17,943 nucleotides of DNA, from contig JAAAJB010000668.1 of assembly GCA_016098155.1 (NCBI GenBank), positions 1 through 17,943 on the forward strand, written 5' to 3'. The position numbers were made by a program, and so were the translations under genes. Source of the stretch: Actinomortierella ambigua (Eukaryota > Mortierellomycota > Mortierellomycetes > Mortierellales > Mortierellaceae). The notes beneath the pieces are model-generated. The model saw only the letters and a program-made list of their open reading frames with translations. It was not told the origin of the DNA and ran no database searches. Shown in pieces: positions 1 through 6,029 of this stretch; the stretch's first letter is position 1, and every line of letters starts with the position of its first letter.

Positions 1-178
1 AGGTAAGACTGTATACAGCTACATTTGTGTTGAAGAGGGAGTCTGTGTTGTCAACGCTAACTAAATTTTACAAAACTCGCACTATTCAAACCCCACCCCT
101 CCCCCGCCCTCTACGCTTTATCAACTAGTCGGCACACACGTACACATACACGCTGAGCAAGCATCGGACCTAATAACC

Positions 179-472
179 ATGTTGTCAAAGTCTCGATTCA
201 CAATTCCCGCTTTTGCTGCCACACTAGCCATCTTTGTCCTCGGCACAGAAGGACTGTCGGCTGTCAAGCCTTGCGCAGTATTCATTTACAATGAAGCTAA
301 CTGCCAAGGCGAATATGGATTCGAAGATGCTGGCGTAGTGTTTGACAACAACCCCTCCACCTGCAAGTTTTTCAGAAGTGATATCAATTTATTTGTGTCA
401 AAATCGGCGCAGTGCAGTGAGGAGTGCAAAACATTTGAATCATATCCTCTCCAGTACAAGATTATCTGTTGA
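179..472 (+). CDS. Small secreted six-cysteine protein, copy A
   Basis: This is an intronless gene for a 97-residue protein. Residues 1-28 form a clear secretory signal peptide with a hydrophobic core and a Leu-Ser-Ala end. The mature part of about 69 residues has six cysteines (32, 42, 62, 79, 83, 97), enough for three disulfides, and the last residue is Cys. The segment FIYNEANCQGEYGFE resembles the beta/gamma-crystallin Greek-key pattern (Tyr-x-x-x-Asn-Phe-Gln-Gly), a fold also used by small secreted microbial inhibitor and antimicrobial proteins. That link is inference from a short pattern. The ATG has C at -3 as part of ACC, giving A at -3 of AACC-ATG only loosely; it is the only start that places the signal peptide at the N-terminus. 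The paralogue at 1835 supports the same start and stop. I do not recognise a named family. Function is unknown; extracellular location is likely. Confidence 0.8.
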   Translation: MLSKSRFTIPAFAATLAIFVLGTEGLSAVKPCAVFIYNEANCQGEYGFEDAGVVFDNNPSTCKFFRSDINLFVSKSAQCSEECKTFESYPLQYKIIC

Positions 473-542
473 ACAGTTTGAAGATCCAGGCACCATTGCA
501 TCGACAAATCTAAAGAGTGAAGAAAAAAAAGATTTTCCTATT

Positions 543-560
543 CCCCGTTCAGCCTCGGGG
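543..560 (+). other. 3' UTR hairpin, copy A
   Basis: A 5-bp stem, CCCCG (543-547) with CGGGG (556-560), closes an 8-nt loop TTCAGCCT. Copy B keeps the same loop and a stem with one U-G wobble (2208-2225). The hairpin lies about 20 bases before the AATAAA signal. Whether it acts in the RNA is unknown. Confidence 0.4.
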
Positions 561-578
561 TAAGGAGAGATGTTTTTG

Positions 579-584
579 AATAAA
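579..584 (+). terminator. Poly(A) signal AATAAA for secreted protein copy A
   Basis: AATAAA lies 107 bases after the stop codon, in a segment conserved in the second copy (TTTTTGAATAAAG). This fits a 3' UTR of roughly 120-140 bases. Confidence 0.6.
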
Positions 585-1053
585 GTGATTATCACTCTCG
601 TAAGCCTGCCTCCCATCCCCTGTTGTTTTATGTAGAGCGAGGAAATCAAATAGCACTCTACGTTCGTTTGCTGCAAGTTGCAAGTCTTCATAGTAAAAAA
701 AAATGAAATGTATAAAGATGCTCCACACATACACATGCACACATCGACTGCGTCCAAGGAATGAAGGACACTGGATTGCCGTTTCTCTCTCGCATGTGAC
801 AGACTCATTATGCCGAGATGTTGGATTAATGCCGTAGATTACGAACTTTGGGTACTGATGGTTTCCGTCCCAGGATGGTTACATGCAAAGGGGAAGGGTT
901 CGAGAAAAGCATCGGGAATGTGGGAACTGAGGACAGTGAGAGATATATTTTCAGGGGAACGGTGACGATAGTCCATTAAAAAAATAGACGCATTGAACTT
1001 TTCATATGCGTCTGTTAGATTAGAAGGAAAGGTGCCGTATTCGCTTCCTCAAC

Positions 1054-1624
1054 ATTTAATCGATTACTCTGAGGCACTAGCATATCAGACTGGCCTAAAT
1101 ACCAAACGTTTGACCATCCGTTACTCGGAGGCCGTGGGAAACCCTCCTAGAATTTTTTGGATACGCCCCCCAGTGTCGCCCCCTCTCTCCTCTCTCCTCT
1201 GGATATGTTGGATGAAATGGAATGGTAGCCTACTCCTTGATCCGCGTTATCTCCTGAGTTCTTGCCGACGTTTTTTTTTCATTGCAACCCCTGCGACTCC
1301 TCCGTTCGCCTCCCCTGATATTTTGGCACCTACCCTTTCTCCGTCGTGTTTCTCATTCCTGTGTACCTGGGATGGCCTTTGATTGCTTTTCCACCATCGA
1401 TTTTCCACAAACTCCTGGACACAACTGAGCGCACTATCCCCCCCCCTTGGCTCGATGTCCTTGACGATTTGATTTATTATTTAAGGAAAGCTCTTGTTCA
1501 GCGACCTGCTCCAACAATATCCGATCACCACCCCCACCCCTCCTCCAGACGCTAGGCCACCAACAAGACCCTCAGTGTCCGCAACTAATACTCTCAACCA
1601 CTGTCGCAGAAACCCCAAGACTCT
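1054..1624. other. Spacer between duplicated units, no gene seen
   Basis: The spacer has C-rich and T-rich patches (a run of Cs near 1440-1447) and several open frames without domains, signal peptides or splice structure. The 129-residue frame starting at 993 overlaps the end of unit A and has no counterpart in unit B, so it is not supported. The segment may hold the distal promoter of copy B. Confidence 0.5.
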
Positions 1625-1778
1625 GGTAAGGCTACATGCAACTTACACATTTCTATCGAAGAGGGAGATTGCGTTGTCAAGACTAACCAATTTTTATATA
1701 ATGTGCACATCAAAAACTAGCACCATCCAAACCCCCTCGCCCGCCGCCACGCTTTCTCAACCAGTGGATACACACATT

Positions 1779-1803
1779 CACACACACACACACACACACA
1801 CAC
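1779..1803. repeat. (CA)n microsatellite
   Basis: About 12 CA units lie 32 bases upstream of the copy B start codon, probably in its 5' UTR or core promoter. The equivalent place in copy A (about 133-152) has an interrupted, shorter CACACACGTACACATACAC tract, so the array expanded or decayed after duplication. Confidence 0.9.
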
Positions 1804-1834
1804 TCACTTCCTGCGAGTATCAAAGCCAATAGCC

Positions 1835-2131
1835 ATGTTGTCAATGCTGCGATTCACAACTCCCGTTTTTGCTGCCACGCTGGCCATCTTTGTCCTCGGC
1901 ACAGAAGGACTGTCGGCCAAGGCTTGCGCGGAAATCATTTACGATGAAGCTAACTGTCAAGGCTCATATAAACTCGAAGCTGCTGGCGTAGTGCTTGACA
2001 GCAACCCTAACACCTGTTTATTTGAGAAACCCGATGCGGTGGTGTGCAGTGAGGAGTGCCTAACACGTGGCGAATATGATATAATAAGAGCGCAAATTGT
2101 CAAAACTGTCTATTACCGGATTATTTGTTAA
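1835..2131 (+). CDS. Small secreted six-cysteine protein, copy B
   Basis: This is an intronless gene for 98 residues, paralogous to the gene at 179. The signal peptide (1-28) shares FAATLAIFVLGTEGLSA exactly. Cysteines are at 31, 41, 61, 71, 75 and 98, with the C-terminal IIC kept. The first, second and third cysteine spacings match copy A. The spacing between the third and fourth (9 versus 16 residues) and between the fifth and sixth (22 versus 13) differs, so the second half has been rebuilt by indels and substitutions. From mature codon 30 to 61, most codon differences change the amino acid. The central IIYDEANCQGSYKLE again resembles a beta/gamma-crystallin-like strand pair. Secretion is well supported; function is unknown. 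Confidence 0.8.
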   Translation: MLSMLRFTTPVFAATLAIFVLGTEGLSAKACAEIIYDEANCQGSYKLEAAGVVLDSNPNTCLFEKPDAVVCSEECLTRGEYDIIRAQIVKTVYYRIIC

Positions 2132-2207
2132 AAAAAAAGAGCGGTTTGAAGATCCAGACACCATTGCATCGACAAATCCAAAGAGCAAAGAAAAAGAATC
2201 CCTCCAT

Positions 2208-2225
2208 CCCTGTTCAGCCTCGGGG
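2208..2225 (+). other. 3' UTR hairpin, copy B
   Basis: The stem is CCCTG (2208-2212) with CGGGG (2221-2225), one U-G wobble in RNA, around the invariant loop TTCAGCCT. It is the counterpart of 543-560. Confidence 0.35.
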
Positions 2226-2243
2226 CAAGGAGAGGTGTTTTTG

Positions 2244-2249
2244 AATAAA
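2244..2249 (+). terminator. Poly(A) signal AATAAA for secreted protein copy B
   Basis: AATAAA lies 113 bases after the stop codon, in the same conserved context as the signal at 579. Confidence 0.6.
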
Positions 2250-2805
2250 GCGAGAGTCACCCTCGTAAACCTGCCCCCCATCCCCTGTTGTTTTATGTAA
2301 AGCGAGCAAGTCAAATAGCACTTTACGTTCATTTGCTGCAAATTGCAAGGCTTCGCAGTCAAAAATGAAATGTATGAAGATACTCCACACACACACACTC
2401 ACATGCACACATCGAATGTATTATGTATCCAAGGAATGGAAGACACTGGATCGCTGTTCCTCCCTCGCAAGTGATAAAGTCATACTGCCAAGATGTTTGG
2501 AAAACTGCCGCAGATTATGGACTCTGGGCACTGTTTGGTTCCGTCCTGGGATTGACACATGGAAAGGGACAGGGTTGCAGAAAAATGTCGGAATGCGGGC
2601 GCTGCCAAATGTTGTGCTGGCAGAGGATATTTCCAGCATTAAGGGGGAGAGAGAGAGAGAGAGTGGGAGATTCACTTTGCAGAGAAACGGGTGCCGACCA
2701 ATGGGGGTGACCTGAAAAAAAGGGACGCATTTAACTTTTCAAGGGCATCCTTTGGACTAGAAGAAAAGGTGCCACTGCTCGGAGAGTACTCTGACTTCCT
2801 CAATC

Positions 2806-3320
2806 TGGGGAAATGTTCCTACTTGAGGAATCGCTCTTGTAGGTGCCAAGGGGTAATGGTGGTGGCAGAAGAGGGGAACAAATATCTGGCATGGAGCTGA
2901 ATAACGACAATGCAGTGTGAGGGAGATACACGTCGAATTACTATAAGATGGCCGCGAGGCTCTATTTAGATCATACACTGACATTTCTTGTACAGACGTG
3001 CGTTGGACAACACTGCCATGACAGCAGCATTTTCGTTGTCGCACAAGAGCTTCACGTCACTCCTTATTACAAACATCTCCATCATTCTCAACAATCACAT
3101 CCATTTCATTCAATGCGCTAAGCCTTCTGGGTCGGGGATTACAGAAGCATACCTCTTTTCTCGTACAGTGACAGATATCGACTCAGCCATGGGGCTGCGG
3201 CAGTCCATGGACCTCTGGACCATTTTGCAAGCCTAACACCAACAACAAAGACCCCATAAATACTGCGATATTGGTAATTCTACCCTCGCTCTTTCCCAAA
3301 TTCTTTTTCAGAACACAAGG
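2806..3320. other. Intergenic region and presumed F-box gene promoter, no gene seen
   Basis: No frame here has recognisable protein features. The last 100 bases before the F-box gene start are pyrimidine-rich, ending in TTCTTTTTCAGAACACAAGG. This fits a 5' UTR. The TTTTTCAG could also be a splice acceptor of a leader intron, which cannot be decided from sequence alone. Confidence 0.45.
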
Positions 3321-5807
3321 ATGCCTCAACTCCCCCTCGAGTGTGTGGAACACATCGTCCAGTATGTCGACACACCAGAAGGACTCTACCGAGTGATGAC
3401 CGTCAATAGGCTCCTCTTCTTCACAGCAGCCCGGTGCCTGTGGCATAACCCCATCGACACTGTCAGAAAGACACAAAATCCCATCGTTTCACTTCTTCGG
3501 CTCATCCGCCTGATCTTTGCTTTATCGCCTTCGGAGGACGAGAATGTGGTCATGATGCGACAGTTTTTCGAGTGGACCGCTGGCCATAGCAAACCTCTTC
3601 GTCACCAGGACTTTACTTACCAGTTCGACCACGATGACATTCTTCGAGAGCCGTTCACTCGCATCACCCTACCAAGCCTGGACTACCTCTCTTTGATCAA
3701 CATCTTTGATGTCTTTGCGTATGAAGACTTTCACAAGGTCGTTGGTGACATCATTTGCATCCCGATGTACACCAGGATACACTTTCCTCCGCGTGAGGCA
3801 ACAACGGGTGAGGGCGGCAACCAGGAGGAGGAAGAAGAGGAAGAAGAAGAGGAAGCTCCTTTACTTGAAGAGTCCAGCTACATTGTGGATCTTTTCGAAC
3901 GCAGCCTCGCCACGGCAGCCTTTGGCCATCGTCTTTCGCAGCTGAAGCGTATCTCTGTCCCTTTTCGTCACCTGGATCAATACTTGGACCAATCACCACC
4001 ATCATCTTCATCACCATTGTCATCGTCTACATCACCATCACCGCCTTCACCAGCCCCCAAACTCGCCAACATCCAAGAGATGGTGTGGGATATGGCTCCT
4101 CAGCGAACAGTGTTATGGGGCCTCGAGTATCTCCAAGATGAAGCGACATTGGCCAAGGTTCTCTCGCGCGTTCAACAAAGCCTGGAGCAGTGCCGATCGC
4201 TGCATACGATCGAGCTGAGGGAGGTGGGATCGGTGATGACGTACGAAGACCAGTCGGTGTATTCCGAGAGGCTGTTCAAAAGCCTGCCACCGTTGCCGGC
4301 CCCAAAATCACTGAACTGGGTCAATCTGCCGCGGGTCTTTGCTCGGTGGCAGGACACGGATCTAAGCCAAGTCCGAGAGTTTCGGCTGACACGCAACGAT
4401 CGCTCAATGTGGTTTGAAAGAAAGCCCATTCGGCATTGGGCGGCGATGCAGGTCGGGGCCGGACAAGAGGCTCAACAGCAACAGCAACAGCAGCAGCAGC
4501 AGCAGCAACAGCAACAAGAAGGCGAGCAAGGGGAAGACCAGGACGAGGAGAATCTCCCAGGATACCAGGACGTGCTCCTTCGACGGCTTCGATCGCTGAG
4601 GCAGCTCGAGTTTGAGACGAACGACGAGACGGTCTTTGCGTGGGCTGTTCAGGAGCGGCAACGGGTGGGGGTGACGACGGCGGCGATTCGATTGGTTCCA
4701 TTGGTCAGCCTGACAGTCGCCTGTCCGCTGGCACTCGTGGAGCGGATCGCCAATGATGCAGCGATAGCGTTTGGCGGCACGTTGGAGAAGCTGGTCATCC
4801 TGGTGGACGAAGTCGTGGTTGAAAAATCGGGCTGGGCCCATTCGCCGATGACGACGACGTCATCGGCGGTGCAGCAACAGCCCAAGACGATCCGCATTGG
4901 TCAAGGTTGGCATACGCCTCATCTCGCCCATTTAGCCTTGGACGTGTCTGGATTTGCTTCGCTGGAGATTGACCCGGCCTTTTTGGCCCTCACCGCTCAA
5001 CTTGCACACTTGGAGTTGGTCGACGGCAACCTGGACGAAGAGCCGCTGGAGGAAGATGAGGTCCGAATGCCAATGCTAAACGCGCCCTTTCTGAAATATC
5101 TTCGGTTGGTCGGCACGCCGTGTTGGATGTTTGATCCGGCCTCACTGGAGTCCATGGGCCCTAGCCTCGAACATCTCGAGCTTCGTGATCAGCTGTGTGT
5201 CTTTTCAAGCGGACCTGACCATGACCGGTGGCGCTGGGAGGCTTACGAGCTTCCGCAGCTGAAGGAGCTGCATCTCGAGGGATCCTCGGTCGTTGGATTT
5301 CCTTGGCATAAGATTGCCGACTGTCCAAAGTTAACGTCGGTTTCGTTCGGCGCGGGTCCATACAACACCAGAGTTGCACCATGGCTGGATGCGACGGAGC
5401 AGGAGAAGGATGACGATACCGACAACAACAATAACATGTCAAAGAGGGAGTCCCAGGTGGAGTACCTCGTCTTGAAAGGAGCATGGCTGCTACCAAACCC
5501 GACGCTCGAGACGCTCATCCAGGACATCTGCCCCAAGTTGGTGTCGCTGATACTCAAGCAGTGCAAAGGTCATGACGGCGAGGATCTTCTCAAGACCATG
5601 ATGAAGCACCGACACCTCCTTCGCATCAACAGCAGCCGGGCTATGGACTTTACCACCAACAGTCTTAAGCATGATCCCTATCAACCTCGCGGCGACAATG
5701 AGAGTCCTCAAATAGAAGGGTACCGACCACGCATCATCTTTGGAGGGGCGTGCTACTTTCTTTCAGAGGAGTTGGAAGCTTTACGCAAGACACCTGTACA
5801 ACAATAA
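3321..5807 (+). CDS. F-box / leucine-rich-repeat-like protein
   Basis: This is an uninterrupted frame of 828 residues. The N-terminus (about 1-45: LPLECVEHIVQYVDTPEGLY, then FFTAARCLWHNP) has the F-box pattern of Leu-Pro, amphipathic helices and a C-terminal Leu-Trp. F-box proteins join SCF ubiquitin ligases through Skp1 and select substrates with the rest of the chain. Residues from about 235 to the end hold irregular leucine-rich segments (LEHLELRD, LKELHLEG, LAHLELVDG) typical of fungal F-box/LRR-like proteins. Low-complexity inserts are poly-Glu (about 169-180), Ser/Pro-rich (about 224-246), and 15 Gln encoded by mixed CAG/CAA (385-399) followed by an acidic run. The start has A at -3 and directly opens the F-box. 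Fungi of this group carry large families of such proteins. The target is unknown. Confidence 0.85.
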   Translation: MPQLPLECVEHIVQYVDTPEGLYRVMTVNRLLFFTAARCLWHNPIDTVRKTQNPIVSLLRLIRLIFALSPSEDENVVMMRQFFEWTAGHSKPLRHQDFTYQFDHDDILREPFTRITLPSLDYLSLINIFDVFAYEDFHKVVGDIICIPMYTRIHFPPREATTGEGGNQEEEEEEEEEEAPLLEESSYIVDLFERSLATAAFGHRLSQLKRISVPFRHLDQYLDQSPPSSSSPLSSSTSPSPPSPAPKLANIQEMVWDMAPQRTVLWGLEYLQDEATLAKVLSRVQQSLEQCRSLHTIELREVGSVMTYEDQSVYSERLFKSLPPLPAPKSLNWVNLPRVFARWQDTDLSQVREFRLTRNDRSMWFERKPIRHWAAMQVGAGQEAQQQQQQQQQQQQQQQEGEQGEDQDEENLPGYQDVLLRRLRSLRQLEFETNDETVFAWAVQERQRVGVTTAAIRLVPLVSLTVACPLALVERIANDAAIAFGGTLEKLVILVDEVVVEKSGWAHSPMTTTSSAVQQQPKTIRIGQGWHTPHLAHLALDVSGFASLEIDPAFLALTAQLAHLELVDGNLDEEPLEEDEVRMPMLNAPFLKYLRLVGTPCWMFDPASLESMGPSLEHLELRDQLCVFSSGPDHDRWRWEAYELPQLKELHLEGSSVVGFPWHKIADCPKLTSVSFGAGPYNTRVAPWLDATEQEKDDDTDNNNNMSKRESQVEYLVLKGAWLLPNPTLETLIQDICPKLVSLILKQCKGHDGEDLLKTMMKHRHLLRINSSRAMDFTTNSLKHDPYQPRGDNESPQIEGYRPRIIFGGACYFLSEELEALRKTPVQQ
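4473..4517. repeat. CAG/CAA trinucleotide repeat coding for 15 Gln
   Basis: Fifteen Gln codons, with CAA interruptions at both ends and an uninterrupted CAG core, lie inside the F-box protein. The array is a likely site of length variation between strains. Confidence 0.9.
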
Positions 5808-5808
5808 A
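5803..5808 (+). terminator. AATAAA overlapping the F-box stop codon
   Basis: The hexamer AATAAA includes the TAA stop (5805-5807). If used, cleavage would fall 10-30 bases downstream and leave a very short 3' UTR, which would avoid running into the convergent gene ending at 6030. It could be coincidental. Confidence 0.35.
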
Positions 5809-5972
5809 ACAAAAATGTGTGTGCTTTCTCAACCCCCGCACACACCCCCTTCCCTTTGTGTGGGGTGCAACCTTTCCATCCCAGAATTGAATGATCCTTT
5901 CATGCAATTTGTTGCAAAGCACGGGGTTTTTCTTGGTACAAATAATATGGTGTGTGGGCCTATTTTTTTAAA

Positions 5973-5978
5973 TTTATT
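5973..5978 (-). terminator. Poly(A) signal AATAAA (minus strand) for the Nab2-like gene
   Basis: On the minus strand, AATAAA lies 52 bases past the TAA stop (6030-6032). It sits between an A8 run (plus-strand T5977-5984) and an A7 run (T5963-5969). It is the only good signal in the 222-base convergent gap. Confidence 0.5.
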
Positions 5979-6029
5979 TTTTTTGTTACCCTTTGTGTGG
6001 GATGTCGGGGAACACAGAGCTCAGTCTAA

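Larger units (their letters stand above)
1..1053. repeat. Tandem duplication unit A (about 1.05 kb, left edge cut by window)
   Basis: This segment is collinear with 1625-2805. By eye, similarity runs through the 5' flank (GAAGAGGGAG...GTTGTCAA), the coding sequence, the 3' UTR (for example CACCATTGCATCGACAAATC), and several hundred bases beyond the poly(A) signal. It fades near 1053, just after GGTGCC. The non-coding parts look about 80-90 percent identical, which is better than the mature coding part. The unit may continue left of the window. No transposase, terminal inverted repeat or target-site duplication is visible, so unequal crossing-over is the simplest explanation. Confidence 0.85.
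1625..2805. repeat. Tandem duplication unit B (about 1.18 kb)
   Basis: This is the second copy of the unit at 1-1053, in the same orientation. It is slightly longer because of an expanded CA microsatellite upstream of the gene and small insertions, including a run of As after the stop codon and a GA run near 2647-2662. Homology ends near 2805 (ACTTCCTCAA matches GCTTCCTCAA of copy A). About 570 bases of unrelated spacer separate the two units. Confidence 0.85.

Noticed and set aside
993..1382. 129-codon plus-strand frame beyond unit A
   Set aside because: It spans the end of the duplication, has no equivalent in unit B, and is a low-complexity Pro/Ser-rich translation of CT-rich DNA.
2365..2715. 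Overlapping frames on both strands downstream of copy B
   Set aside because: The same homologous DNA in unit A does not keep these frames open, so they are not conserved as protein.
4404..4841. Antisense 145-codon frame within the F-box gene
   Set aside because: The Leu run is the complement of the CAG array, there are no domains, and it lies opposite a well-supported coding frame.
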